DNA of 64,000 nucleotides, from positions 59,192,448 to 59,256,447 of the forward strand of contig NC_084835.1 of assembly GCF_033115175.1 (NCBI RefSeq), given 5' to 3'. Under the pieces are notes generated by a model that was given only the letters and a program-made list of their open reading frames with translations, was not told where the DNA came from and made no database searches. Below are positions 11,496 to 23,811 of this stretch, piece by piece. The position numbers and the translations under genes were made by a program. Numbering within the stretch: position 1 is the first letter of the stretch; the number at the start of each line of letters is the position of its first letter. This DNA comes from Lepus europaeus (taxonomy: Eukaryota; Chordata; Mammalia; Lagomorpha; Leporidae).

Positions 11496-12560
11496 GAGTT
11501 TGCATTTCATAGGCCATTGATGTTTAAGTCTGGGCTAAATATCTGAATATATCTTGGCAATCCCATGTCCCCTACAGGCCACAAGATGCCGGCATGATGG
11601 AATGCTAGAGTAGCCTGCTAAAGAAAATTCATGGGTTGGGAACTCACCCACCTACTTTCAAGGGGTGGACCCACTGGTTGAACCCAGTGTTCTATTTGTT
11701 GATGAACAACCAAGAAAGAGGGGGATGTTTCCATTACATCGGTTACTTCGTAGGCAGCCACCGTGTATACTTATTCAGGTTAACACAGGGGATGAACTTC
11801 TGAAGCCGGAGAGTGGCCCTCATGGCCTTCTATTGTCCTTAGCTCCCTCCCCTTTAACAGAAAGAGAGACAGGTAAGTGGTTGTGGCCCTGGCTGATGAC
11901 GACTAATGTCAGTCCCTGGATGGCCTTCCTTACTCTATGGGGAGCAGGGATGCAATTTCAGTTCCAAGGAACATCCTTGGTAATGGCATGGCTGACCCCG
12001 GTACCAGTGCAAGTCCCTAGGCGTGGTCAAGGCGGCCCATTGAGGGAAACGTGTGTTGGTCTGCTCCGCAGCTGCCCATGATATTGCCAGCCAAACACAA
12101 GAGATGGCTACCGCTGACCAGGACGTCCTCCCTTCCCTGCTACTGTCCTACCCAGAGATAAAACAGTGGCTTGTGGATTGCCTGAAGGGTGTGACTTGCC
12201 CGTGATGGTTTCTGTGTTACACTTAACCTTTTCCACCAGGCTGATTCAAGCCAACAGTACACAGGCCACGGTGCATAACATATCCCAGTGCTGGGTGTAT
12301 GCTGAATGTGCCACAGGAGCAGGTAGGGGATTCCTGTGGCACATCCACCCAGCTGCTAAGGAGATCTGGACTTGGCTGTCTTCCAAGAACCCTTCCAGCC
12401 CAAGACAGGGTGCAACCCAGTGAGCAATCGAGAATCTGCTGAGACGGTGTGGAGGCAGCCGCCGCCTGCTCCTTGAATATGCCATATGGAATGGTTGCCT
12501 GGGGGAACAGAGCTTAGGCACAAGGTCTATATGTGTAGAAAACAGCCATGGCCCGCTGAG

Positions 12561-12593
12561 AATTTTTTTTTAGGTGCCTTTATTTATTTGAAT

Positions 12594-12633
<40 letters not shown>

Positions 12634-12800
12634 AAGGGAGAGAGAGAGATCTTCTATCTACTGGTTCACTCCAGATGGTTGCAACGGTCAGGGCAGGGTC
12701 AGGTGGAAGCCAGGAGCCAGGCGTCTCATCTGGATCTCCCACACAGGGCAGGGGCTCAAGCAGTTAGATCATCTTCCACTGCCTTCCCAGTGGCAGTCCC
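12561..12800 (-). repeat. Truncated C-SINE
   Basis: GA run after tttatttatttgaatgtcag, then ctggttcactccagatgg; the right end is missing or diverged after cttcccagtggcag. Confidence 0.8.
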
Positions 12801-12872
12801 CTCTGTCCCCCACCCTCTGAGAATCATACTGCAGGATGAATCCCACAGGATATGTGTGAAAATATTACTAGG

Positions 12873-13227
12873 GGGGTCGGCGCTGTGGTATAGTGGGTAA
12901 AGCCACCTCCTGCAGCACTGGCATCCCATATAGTCGCCAGTTAGAGTCCCGGCTGCTCTACTTCCAATCCAGCTCTCTGCTATGGCCTGGGAAAGCAGTC
13001 GAAGATGGCCTAAGTCCTTGTGCCCCTGTGCCTGCGTGGGAGACCTGGAAGAAACTCCTGGCTCCTGGCCTCAGATGGGCACAGTTCCGGCCATAGCAGC
13101 CATCTAGGGAGTAAACCAGCAGATGGAAGACCTCTCTCTGTGTGTGTGTGTTTGTGTGTGCGCGTGCCTATGCTTCTCTGTTATTCTGCCTTTCAAGTAA
13201 ATAAATAAATCTTTTAAAAAAGAATAA
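12873..13227 (+). repeat. C-SINE
   Basis: ggggtcggcgctgtggtata head, internal tgtgtgtgtg microsatellite, A-rich tail; flanked by aaaatattactaggg duplications. Confidence 0.93.
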
Positions 13228-13413
13228 AAGAAAATATTACTAGGGTTACAAAGCCCGATTATTGGTGGCATGGACAAAAGCATACTGGTAATAAGCCTGT
13301 GGGTGTGCTTCTTCCCAGACATCTTTGGGTTTGTGGACAGCACAGCTTCAAGACCTCCTAGCTAACTGCACTAGCAGGTGCACTTGGGGGCAAACTTGTA
13401 TCTCTGGCAAGAC

Positions 13414-13720
13414 TTTTTTTTTTAAGGCTTATTTATTTATTTATTTGAAAGTCAGAGAGAGGGGAAACACAAAGAGAGATCTCCTATCCGTTGGTTCACT
13501 CCCAAAATGGCCACAATGGGCAGAGCTTGGCCAGGCCAAAATCAGGAGCCAGGAGTTCTTCCAGTTCTCCCAGGTGGGTGGCAGGGGCCCAAGCACTTGG
13601 GCCATTTTCGGCTGCTTTCCAAGGCCATCAGCAGAGGGCAGCCAGGACAGGAACCTGCATCCATATGGGATGCCTGCATTGTAGGCAGCGGCTTAAGTCA
13701 TTACACCACTGCACCGGCCA
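13414..13720 (-). repeat. C-SINE
   Basis: atttatttatttatttgaaa and ccactgcaccggcca ends. Confidence 0.9.
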
Positions 13721-14658
13721 CAATTGGGACAGCCTAGGTGGCACTGGGAGGAGCCCGCGCCTTGGTGGTTTAACCCAAGGGTGGTCCTGTTTCCTGGAGG
13801 GGGTGCTGTTGAGCTAAAGTCAGGAGTGAGTGCTTTCCCGGCACACGCCGCCACGGCCTTGAACCATACACCACAGGCGCTGGCTTCCACGATGCTGGCG
13901 GAGACGCTAGCAATGCGGAAGTCATTCCCCAGGCCTGGTGGAGGCCTGGGGCGGCGCTCGTGTTGCCCTTCACGAAAATGCTGTACCTCCACACCTGACG
14001 GTCAAGATGACGTCACGTAGGCCCTCACTGAGGTGGACGCTGCTTTGCAAGCTTGGGAGATTCATCCCGTACCCCTGAAGGGAGTGGTGTGGGGCAACGG
14101 ATTCTAAGTACTCTCACCTTGATATCTTTTGTGCGTTGGTGGCTTGCTGTTGCCCCGGTACTGCTGTTGTGGCATGTGGGACAATTTCGGGAGGAAAGGC
14201 ACAGTTTATTTACGCATGTGGGCTTGACAAGACTTGTGTCTCAAGGGTCAAACCCCATCCTCTGTCTTTCCTCGAGGTGATTTCAAGGCAGTTTTTGGGC
14301 AGTTTTGGGGAAGCACAGGGTTATCTTAGGCCCTCGGGGATTAACAAATCGCAACTGCTAGGTAAGATCGCTTTACACACAGAATGACAGTTCAAGACAT
14401 TGCAGAAGGCACACAGCCCTCTGATCTTAGGGGTGTGACTAGGCCTTTATGGCAGGTGAGGAACCAAGTCGGTTTCTTAAGTCAGCACTGGTTTTCTTAG
14501 ACCCAGCCGGCCCCGCTTTGATAACAAGCAGGAGGGAGTCTGTAGCATTCCCTCCAACTTGCAAGTGGGAGGGGGTCTGGAACACAAGGAGGTTCCCCAT
14601 GTCCCAAAGAAATCAACCTGTTCAAGGGGTGGCACGTTGGAACAGAAGAAAGAGCAAG

Positions 14659-14969
14659 TGATGGAATGAGTGAAGTTCTATGCTGCTATCTGTGTTTCTG
14701 TGACAACCAGGCAGGCCCTCTCTGCTGGTCAGTGGGCCCAGTTAGGCTTGACCTGTCTCTGCCAGGTGACTCCTTGGCTGTCAGCCATTATTGTGTTAAC
14801 GCTGGGTATAAGGAGGCCAACTCTTGGTGCTGGCAGCTGCTGTTGTTACTGGTGCTTTTGTGGCCGGCTGAATCAAGCCTGTCTCCTCCACCTACGGTTC
14901 CAGGAATGTTCTTCCAGTTTCCGGCTTCACGCACCTTGACATCCCACGTGGCTGAGCTCGGATCCAACA
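14659..14969 (+). repeat. 3' LTR of the provirus
   Basis: Starts tgatgg after a purine-rich stretch and ends ggatccaaca, the same end as the 5' LTR. It carries gggtataagg (TATA) near 14803 and the shared tgttcttccagtttc. It has one extra ~35-bp piece (tcaagcctgtctcctcc region) absent from the 5' LTR. Confidence 0.72.
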
Positions 14970-14984
14970 CTCCCCTAAGGCCCA

Positions 14985-15186
14985 CAACAGCCACAGCTGA
15001 GTCAGGCTGAAGCCAGGAGCCTGGAACTACATCCTGGTCTCCCAGGTGGGCAGCAGGGGCCCAAGTGCTTGAGCCACCTCCTGCTGTTTTCCCAGGCACG
15101 TTAGCAGGGAGTTGGATCAGAAGAGGAACAGTCGGGACCACAGTGTCTCAGGTGGCAGCCCAAGCTGGTGTGCCACAGTGCTGGCC
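14985..15186 (-). repeat. Truncated C-SINE next to the 3' LTR
   Basis: Starts inside the element (aggctgaagccaggagcc) and ends ccacagtgctggcc; the A-tail side is missing. Confidence 0.75.
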
Positions 15187-15211
15187 TGGAGACTCAACTA
15201 TTTAAAAAAGC

Positions 15212-15415
15212 ATTCTTGGGTTGGAGTTGTGGCACCATGGGTTAAATCGCTGCCTGTGATGCATGATCCCATATTGGAGTGCAGGTTCAAGTCCCAGGTG
15301 CTCCACCCAGATGGAGTTCCAGGCTCCTGGCTTCAGCCTGGCCCAGGAGTGAACCAGCAGATGGAAATGCGCACACGCACTCTAATTCTGCCTCTAAAAT
15401 AAAATCTTTTACAAG
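15212..15415 (+). repeat. C-SINE, internally deleted
   Basis: ggttggagttgtggcaccat head, aaaataaaatctttta tail, only about 200 bp. Confidence 0.75.
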
Positions 15416-15432
15416 AAGTCATTTTTTTACAC

Positions 15433-15557
15433 AAGGGGTCTTCAGAAAGTTCACAAAAATGTGACTTGTGGAAAAAATCATGGAGTTTTCAACATTTTTG
15501 CGCCAATATAAACTTGCCTTTTGGTTCCATTTTGCGACACTTTTTGAAGTGCCCTCC
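15433..15557. mobile_element. Short inverted-repeat element (MITE-like), copy 1
   Basis: The left end ggggtcttcagaaagttcac and the reverse complement of the right end (ggggcacttcaaaaagtg type) match imperfectly, giving a ~125-bp element with ~20-bp terminal inverted repeats. It resembles the copy at 57410-57527 in ends and in the central cgccaatataaa/tactaaaatattt region. Probably a Tc1/mariner-type non-autonomous element. Confidence 0.5.
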
Positions 15558-15889
15558 CACCCCACCTTGCGATTGCACTGGCTTCCTCCATCTTCACAAC
15601 ACAGCTTTCTTTCTTGCAGAACTTCACGTCACCGGACTTTCTTCCATCTGCTTTTCTTTATTGTCAATCAGAAAAGACACGTGTGCCTCTTCTCCCAGTT
15701 CCTAGTTGCTCCATGTTTATGACACACACCCATGTCTGCTTCTTTGGAAGTCATTCTTCTGAAGTTCAACTTTTTTTTTCTTGAGCATAACCTTGACTTT
15801 TCCGGGAAGGATGCATAGGTTTACCTGTGATCAAAGCAACTTGAGGTGGTGGTGGTTAGAGTCTAATGCCTACGGGAATAGGTTCTTAG

Positions 15890-16440
15890 TTTAAAAATGA
15901 GGTCAGCAAAATTCTAAACTGACCCCAAAGGTCCTGGCCCTTGGGTAATGTTCTCTTGACTGTGGCAGGCCTGTGAAAATGATTGACATGTCACTCCCTT
16001 TGTTCGCACGAGTTGACCTTAGGACACTGATCTAATCACTGGAGCCCCTCAAATGCTGTCTGGGGATCCCTGAGAGCGGAAGTCAGCGATTCAATGCACG
16101 GGACAGATGTGTGTGTCATTAATAACCCAGAGAAGGAGGGGGCCTAGTGGCAAGGCTGGAGGTGACCTTTAAGAGCAGGTGACTTCTGACAACTGCAAGA
16201 GACTGAGCGTAACAAGAACAAGGAGCTTGCAGAGTTTTCCCCCAGAGCCTCCAGACAGGGCTCACTCAACCCACCTGACACTGCCGACCATGTCATGATT
16301 CCGGAGACGTCCTGGAGACCACAGCCATGCCACACCAGACGTCCACCTACAGAACCAGATGCTGCTTAAGTTACTCAACTTGAGGAGTTTGTTCCAAGTG
16401 ATTTGATACCACAGCAGCAACAGAAAACTCATGCAAAAGG
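15890..16440 (+). mobile_element. Old MaLR/MLT-like LTR remnant
   Basis: Weak overall resemblance, best near the right end, where a segment about acttgaggagtttgttcc and the cagcagcaacagaaaactc tail look like the terminal part of MaLR LTRs. Heavily mutated; borders approximate. Confidence 0.35.
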
Positions 16441-16493
16441 CCCTTCTTTCAAAACTTCGCAGATTTTAGCTATGGTGTGGACAGGATAGCCTC

Positions 16494-16600
16494 TGTGAGC
16501 TCATTCAGGGAGCTGGAAGAGAAGTCGAGCAGCCGGGACTGGAACCGGCACCCTGAGGTGGGTCTCTCAAGTGGCGGCTCATGCCCCACCCACCCTGTGT
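16494..16600 (-). repeat. C-SINE fragment
   Basis: agggagctggaagagaagtc... gccgggactggaacc is the head half of a minus-strand copy. Confidence 0.65.
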
Positions 16601-16645
16601 GAGTTCATAATCTAGGTTTGGCTCACCTTTATTGTATTGGGAGTG

Positions 16646-17900
16646 CTGAGCGAGGCCAGCAGTTCTCAATCAAGTGCCCCAGTCCCTGGATCTAGGACAA
16701 CAAGGGTGTTTCTGAGGTCAAAATTATTTCCCTGAGGATAGGATTTGCTTTTAACTTGGTTGCCGACTGCCTTAAAGCAATCCTCTGCACAAACGCAGGT
16801 GCCTCTGCGCAGATGAGGGGCACCAACTGTACCAGCTGTCACAGCAGCCCCGCCGGCCAAGCTCTCACACTTAAACATGTGCTTGGTCAATGCGGTAAAA
16901 TCACTGACCTGCTGAAATCTCCGCCTGTGGTTCACGTCTTCCTAACACTGTGCACGCACGTGGCAGGAGGCACGCAGTCACTGGGTGCACACCTGAATAC
17001 AGTGACTGGAGAATGCCCTTGGTGGAGGTGTAGCCAAGCTCAGTGCTTTTCTCTACGGATGCCTCTGGCACTTGAAAAAATGACCGAGACACTGGGGTTA
17101 TTCAAACTCGGCTCACTGGCAAACATTCTCTCGACTAATGAAGCAACCACCATGTCTTTAATGGAAGCAACTGGCAGTGTGTGTGGCCATGGATAAAGCC
17201 TGCGCTTCCCACCGCAGACTGGAGTTGTGGAAAACGTGTGTCACATATAGCCCAACGGCTTCCCGACACTTAAAAGACGTTTCGGCGAGATTGGTGACAA
17301 ATGAACACGTGCGATTTTTGGGGTATTATGAGATGTGTCCACATTTGGAGATCTGGATACTTTAGCGAACTGATATTTTCCAAATGATCACCCATGATGT
17401 TACAAAATCAGGTAATCATGAAAGATCCACCCAGTGTACAAGATCCGCCGCTAGTTGTTAATGTAACAGAAACAGGGAAAGTTCATTCAAAGTTTACCTA
17501 ACCTTTTAGAAATGATTACTTGCCATGTTTTCATGTGAAATCAACAAATAACTCACAATTATCTGAAAATCTATTAAAATTCTTCTCTTTTCCTATGACA
17601 TATTAGTGTGGGACCAGCTTTTTTCCAGTAACATAAAGCCAAAACAGACCCCCACTGTGGATTGTAAAAGCAGAAAGGAAACTCCAGCTGCACTGAGGAG
17701 ATTAGCAAGAATGTCAAAGAATGTACTTTTCTCATTTTTATCTCAGGAAACATTTTACAATAAAAAATAAACATGAAATGCGTTGATGCTTTTAAAAAAT
17801 GCTTTAACTTCTGAATGTCAGATATCAACAGCCAGTTCACATAAACGCAAGTTCTCCATGTCCTCTGAGGAGTACAAGGGGCCTACAATCACCAAGTGTG
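16646..17900 (+). mobile_element. hAT-superfamily DNA transposon remnant
   Basis: The left end (cagcagttctcaatcaagtg) resembles hAT terminal repeats of the cagtggttctcaa type. The right part about 17180-17560 and 17570-17760 is a degenerate C-terminal transposase region (segments for acting near DHxMLQN-like and PFPxTY-like motifs are broken by stops). The right end near 17850-17900 carries a matching decayed terminal region. Short open frames here (16756-17196, 17177-17365) are remnants, not genes. Subfamily uncertain. Confidence 0.6.
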
Positions 17901-18489
17901 AGATCTGATGACCCAGGTAAATCAGGCATCGAGTTGCTGGCACCCCCCATGCGCAGAGTGTGTCCTGGGGAACTCAGCATGACGAGATAGAAAGTGTGCC
18001 CGCAGGACATGGCTCAGCCCCTTCATCCACTCCTCAAAGCCCACTTGTGCTACTGGACCTTCTTGCTCGAACAACAGCAGTTTTAGGAACTAACTCATAA
18101 AGAGCAGGTGCATCCTTAGCCGATGTGGAGAGAATGTCAACAATGGGCTAATTCTGGAAGAGGTTTCTAAAACTTATCACCAACCTTAGGGGCTTTCAAG
18201 GCAGGCTGCACCTCCTTGGCCTCAGGGCTGCTTGGAATCTAAGGGGAAAATACCTTTTCTCAGCAAAGGGCGGGGGGAGGTTAGGATACTGAGTAAACAG
18301 GGGGAAGGTTACTGGCAGCCTTCAAGTGTTACAGAAAGTGAAGCAAGCGGTCACCAAGAATAATGGAAAGGGAGGCCCCAATGGGAGAACATGCCCCTAA
18401 CAGCTGTCTCTGGCACAGGACTTCTATGCAGTATATATTTATGATTCCTACAGTCAATGAAAATGAGCCAAGCCAATCAAAAAAGGTGC
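17901..18489. other. Intergenic sequence, nothing recognised
   Basis: Mixed-composition sequence between the hAT and L1M remnants. No gene, RNA or clear repeat seen. Confidence 0.5.
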
Positions 18490-19165
18490 AAAATATTCTG
18501 AAGGCACAGTACACAGCCATATGAAGATACAATGACCATCACTCATCAGCAAGCTACAACTACAGTCGCTAGAATGGTGAACACCCAAGAATGACAGTAC
18601 CACCTGCACATGAGGATTCAGAGCAAACGGGCCTCTCCTAGGCTGTGGGGGAAATGAGCGGCACAAGCACTTTGCTAGTTTCCAACAAAGCGAACCACGC
18701 ACCCACTCTCTGACCTGGTAATTGTACTTGACAGAATGCACCCGAGACAACAAATGACGTCCACAAAACACGGCTGCATGGTCATAGGTTTATTCACAAT
18801 AGTCCCACACTGTCAACAGCCCAACTACTACCAGAAAGAGGGTAAATGTGTACAATGCACTGTTCATCAATAACTAACGACTCATCAATGATGTGTGCAG
18901 CAGGGATTTCAAGGCTTCGTGCTGACAAAGGAGCCAAGCACAAGTGTACACACAACTTGCGGTGACGGGAACAGCAGCGCTGCCTCAGGCAGGCACAGTT
19001 ACCTGGGGAGGGGCACAAGGGAACTTTGTGGGCCCCTGGACATCTCTTAGAGAACCTGGCACTCCATGATGGCCACGCTGAGTGTTCACATTTGTCAGGA
19101 TTTATCAAACGGCCCAATTGACATCCGAGGATCTGTATTTGCATAACTGTTAACACATAAGAAAA
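18490..19165 (+). mobile_element. Ancient L1 (L1M) 3' fragment, sense
   Basis: Recognisable by the order of old L1 3'-end segments: the tggtcataggtttattcaca block, the cccaactactaccagaaag block, then ggggaggggcacaagggaac and cacatttgtcaggatttatc. Strongly diverged; open frames here are chance. Confidence 0.6.
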
Positions 19166-20154
19166 ATCAAGGCAGGGCCTGACAAACGTTCTTAGGTGGA
19201 CAGGTGGGGCTCCTTAACTTGCAAACATATGCATCTCCCATATCTATATTAACAGCATGGCTACCTAAATGCTGGTTGTCTAGGACCAGTCAGGTGTTTG
19301 GATGCGGTACCGTTTTTAAAAATGCAGGACTCAGTAAGTGTGCCTCACGTAGTTCTTTGGCTCAAGGAGTCTATTTGACCAAAAAACGGAATCCCCGTGT
19401 GAGCCAACACTGGGCTTATCTTTAGGCAAAAAATGTGATACGCCATTTCCTGCAACAGAGATGCCACACGTGTAGAACTGCACTCTCTGTAGATGTTGCA
19501 TAGCATTTAACCGCTGGAAAAGCCTAGCCAATCCTTCTACGAGTGCTTTTCACTGTTAAATAAAACTCCTTTCCAGGTTACAAAAAGGTCCTCCAAGAAG
19601 CCACTAAGCAAATGATGAGTTACCACATATTTTAACCATTAAACTTCAGCTTTCCCAAGATATTAACATCTCTTGTAATCATCTTTTTACGTTAAATGTT
19701 TGAAAATGATCTTTTAAACAAGTGATGAAAATGCCCTTCTTTAAATATAGACTGACTCATGTATTTTAGAGTTAATTTCTTTGATTTAAAATCTTGAGTC
19801 TTTATGTGTTAGCATATTAGAGATAGGATATACAAATATTCCTAACTTTTTGGGAAAGAAAATCACACATTTGTCCCTACAATTGGTATCTAGATAACTA
19901 CAATTCTAAGTCCCATTAGGTTGTCTTTGCCTGATATTTCTGCAGTCATGAAGTTTGCGGCATATCTAATACTTCATTCAAATCTTAGCGGAGACGTCAT
20001 TAATCAAGATTTGAACGTGAAAGGCTGTTTGTTCTCTCAGGATGAATGCTTCTGCAGTTTTGCTAGCTGCCCAACTAAACACTGGTGCTTGGCTTAGTCA
20101 TACGGGAGAGAAATTAAGTAAAAAAAAAAAATTTAGCACACATTTCACTCTTAT
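19166..20154. other. Intergenic AT-rich sequence downstream of ANKRD12
   Basis: No SINE or LINE and no coding signal recognised. It could hold a further part of the ANKRD12 3' UTR if a more distal polyadenylation site is used. Confidence 0.4.
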
Positions 20155-22816
20155 TTTTTCTATAAAAATATAACTCTTTATTAAATAACATGCACAAATA
20201 TCAACTAGTCATTTATTAAACAGATATGATTTAGAACAAGATTTAAAGAAATACAAATCCTTAGGTACAATTTAGTATCTTGTTCATGATATTTGAATAG
20301 TTTAAAAAGAGTCACTGATTAAACTAACCACTTTTGTTTTTCTTTCAGAACCTGTAACCTTTTTAGGTATACAGCCCATTCCACGTTTTTCCCTAGCATT
20401 TCAGGGTTTTAGATTATCTTCGATGTCAGAAGCCCTCAGCAACTTCCTTGATTAGAAATGTCCAATGAGAAGGCAGTAACTTGAAGCTGTCCCCATTAGC
20501 TCCGAGTTACCTGACAGAGGAGATGTGCGGACCCAGGCAGGAGGCTCCAGCTTTCTGAGGTACCACTCAAGAGCGAGACCTGGGTAAGATGGCAAAGCTG
20601 GCGCGGCTAAAGCTCACCAGATTCTCGCCTGCTTGCTTGTCTCTGGGGGAGCCTGTTTTGTTTGGCCAAACAGTGACAGCCCTGCCCCGCTCCACCCCTC
20701 CCCGCTCCTGAGTGGACCAGCAGAAGGAAAGGCTCGGGAAACTTACCCCTCTTATTTTCTACAACTTCAAGGCTCAATAATCTGGTTTTTGACTTTTACG
20801 ATTTGCCACACTATCCCATCAAATTTCCTTTTGAGGCAAAAGTAGAAACAAGTTTGCATTACATTTTTTTGCATTAAAAGTATTGCTTTTATAAGTTAGC
20901 TTTTCATGTTCCCAGTTTTAATTAAAACTTAACTTCAACAAAACCAGTGCTTCAAAATCTACCCTGCCTTTCTGGCCCACTTATCCAACAAAAAGGGCCA
21001 CAAATCCTTCACCTAAACTCTAAAGAAAACTACAGCAACCTTTATGATAAAGTCCTTGCACTGTGTAGCTTTTACACGTGCTGCTTTATTGCGCATGCCA
21101 AGTACAGTAAGAATTAAAATATAAATTAATGTAAAAATTCCAATATCCCGAAGCTTAATATGTACCTTTGCACTCAAAAACTTCAATATTCTCTCCCATG
21201 ATCTGGGACAGCCAATTTGCTAGTGAATTTCAGTCACGTCACCCCTTATCTCTTCTCTTCACTTTTCTCTATCAGAATAAAAGCAGAATTCAAGAAAGGA
21301 TTGTGGAAAGTTTCTTAAATTTTATCTCATATACTTATGATGAATTTTACATTAACTTCATTTTCCATTCAAAAATGCTGAACAAGTTCTGCAGCAGGTT
21401 CCAGATCTGAAATAGTCCTGAATATTTCATCTATATCATGTTACAGGAGAAACCGGACTTTTTCTAAGTATATTGCTAATTATTTTATTATAAAATAGCA
21501 TACCAAGTCTTATTGCAAGTATAAAATTTTGCAAATTATATGCTTTGCTTCTTGATACAAGGAAAAATACATGTTAATTAATTTTCCATAAACATTTCAG
21601 AGATCAATTGGAATATTCTTAATTTCTTTCCTTATTTTGACATCAAATATCTTTTTTGATCCTAGTACTCAGTTTTTATTTTAAAAGTGCAAAGGTTATT
21701 AAGCTTAAAACATTAAATTTAAGCAATGTAAAAAAGTTTTACAATGATATAACATGACCAATAAAATTTATTAAACATATTTACATATATTCACAGATTC
21801 ATTCATTGCTGAGTATTAAAATAGACATTTACAATTTTAGAATTTTCATTCAAAGGCATTTTTTCCCCTGGGGGAAAACAGGCTCTACTGTGAGATGAGA
21901 AAAGAGCTAAGTTTCTCTGTCTGACTAATTCTAAATAATAGGCCCAACACAGTAAGTCACAAGCTCTACCACAGGAGACGAGCATGAAACGCCTTACACT
22001 GCTCCAGGCATCAGTTATGGAGAGAGTTAAATCACCGAAGCATGCGGTACAACCAAGTCACGACTCTTACAGCTATGGTGAGGAAAACAAGCTAACTCAA
22101 ACACGTGCATGCCTACCGCAGCTCTGCTACCTGAACACACTACTACTGTGCTCCACACACACCACGACTTTGGTCCAATAAAACAGGGGACGAAACAGTT
22201 TACAGTTATTTCTCTGTACACGCTCTCACTACCAATCCCTTTGGATACACTGTGACCTTTAATTACAAGATTTACATCTGCACAATATATATAAAATAAG
22301 TTATTAAAAAGGAAGACAATAGTAAAACTTTCAAAAAGAAAATGTACAATTAATTTACAGATGTATTAAACTCAAGAAATTTTGTGCCAAGTTTTTCTTC
22401 CACATTAGAAACTATTTGGTAGAAATTAAGCCTTGTAGTTCACGGATATCTTCTAATAAAACCTGAAAGAGATCTGAACACCAGTGGTCATCTCATCACA
22501 TGAGAGAGCTAACAACTTCCAGCGCTGTTAGCAGATTCTTCGCGTTTTCAACGCCTGCCACAGTCTGCCAACATGCTCTAATGCAACTGTTACCTTCCAC
22601 CAACATAAGGAACAGTTTCCCGCTAGAAACTGATTGGACCTCAGATCCAAAATAAGCCTTATTTCTTATCAAGTGACAGTGGGTTGACTACACAGCCAAC
22701 TTCAACTGAACCAATTCAAAGGCGTAACATCAGTGTTTGCGTCAAAAGGCAGTATTCCACAGTGTAGCACTTGGAGCACATCCGGTCAGGACAACGCCAT
22801 CAGGAAACAACGACTG
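20155..22816 (-). other. ANKRD12: ANKRD12 3' UTR (end estimated)
   Basis: About 2.65 kb of AT-rich sequence with no recognisable SINE or LINE lies directly after the stop, in sharp contrast to the SINE-dense flanks; this freedom from insertions is what one expects of a conserved 3' UTR. Minus-strand AATAAA hexamers occur at 20177-20182 and 20213-20218, so cleavage near 20155 is the best guess for the distal end. Another AATAAA (about 21768-21773) could serve a shorter isoform. Several ATTTA-type AU-rich pentamers are present. The exact 3' end needs transcript data. Confidence 0.7.
20177..20182 (-). promoter_or_regulatory. Polyadenylation signal AATAAA, probable distal ANKRD12 site
   Basis: Plus-strand tttatt, read as AATAAA on the gene strand, followed about 20 nt downstream by a T/A-rich stretch. 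A second AATAAA lies 30 nt upstream. Position at the end of the repeat-free block supports use as the distal site. Confidence 0.5.
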
Positions 22817-23002
<186 letters not shown>

Positions 23003-23477
23003 CTATTTAAGAGGAGAAGAATTAATCGATTAGTCTGATAAGTTTGCTGTGTTGAGAAATTTACTTCAACTTATAAGTCCATTTCTGCTTTACCCTATTC
23101 ATAGCAACATGCTAACTACTTTTGGGTCTGTAACTTCACGTTCCTTTTAGACTTTAATTTTGAGAAAATACTCCTTAAATTTAGAAGATTTCAAATTATC
23201 AAAGGAATCATGAAAACCCAGAGAGAAATGACTTTTGAAGTAACTCACAATCTCAATTTTCCTTACAGATTTGCAAAATACAGTGCACAGGTATACTTGA
23301 TAGTGCACACAGAGACCTACACTGGTAGCCCCTCCTTTATATTGTATTAGTTCTTAAAAGGGACTCGGGGTCTCTACGTCCCTTTATCTTTCCAGCTGTA
23401 GCCAATAGAGACTTCAGGACTAGTCACTGTTTCCTTCCTAACTGCTGCAGTTTCTGTTAAGAAGGGGGAGCCACTCA

Positions 23478-23648
<171 letters not shown>

Positions 23649-23811
23649 TTAAAATGTACGTGCAACTGTAACATTTTTATGGCATATGCTCTTTTTAGTA
23701 ATGATGAATCCTATTGCTCTGAGTCAAAGATGTTTTTCAAAAAGGTACACCACATGAAGTACTGTGTTTCTGACATTATTATTAAGGCATTAACTGATTG
23801 TAGATCTAATT

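Larger units (their letters stand above)
10158..14658 (+). other. Provirus interior, mostly unreadable
   Basis: Apart from the integrase-like piece and later SINEs (12561-12800, 12873-13227, 13414-13720), this stretch is too mutated for me to assign gag, pol or env borders. Short open frames of 60-140 codons are present on both strands without convincing conserved motifs. GC content is higher than in the flanks. Confidence 0.5.
9142..14969 (+). mobile_element. Decayed endogenous retrovirus, plus orientation, with both LTRs
   Basis: Two related direct repeats (LTRs, ~310 bp without insertions) flank about 4.5 kb of degenerate interior. After the 5' LTR, which ends in CA, comes a primer-binding site resembling tRNA-Ser (10138-10157), and a purine-rich stretch precedes the 3' LTR (about 14640-14658). 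An integrase-like segment is near 11190-11490. There is no long open frame: stops and frameshifts are everywhere, so it cannot encode virus proteins. The left LTR is split by two SINEs and the interior by at least three. tRNA-Ser priming and the integrase type suggest class III (ERV-L/HERV-S-like); this is inference. No clear target-site duplication was found. Confidence 0.72.

Noticed and set aside
10158-14658. Intact retroviral gene in the provirus
   Set aside because: All frames are broken; only an integrase-like fragment with a missing catalytic residue is recognisable.
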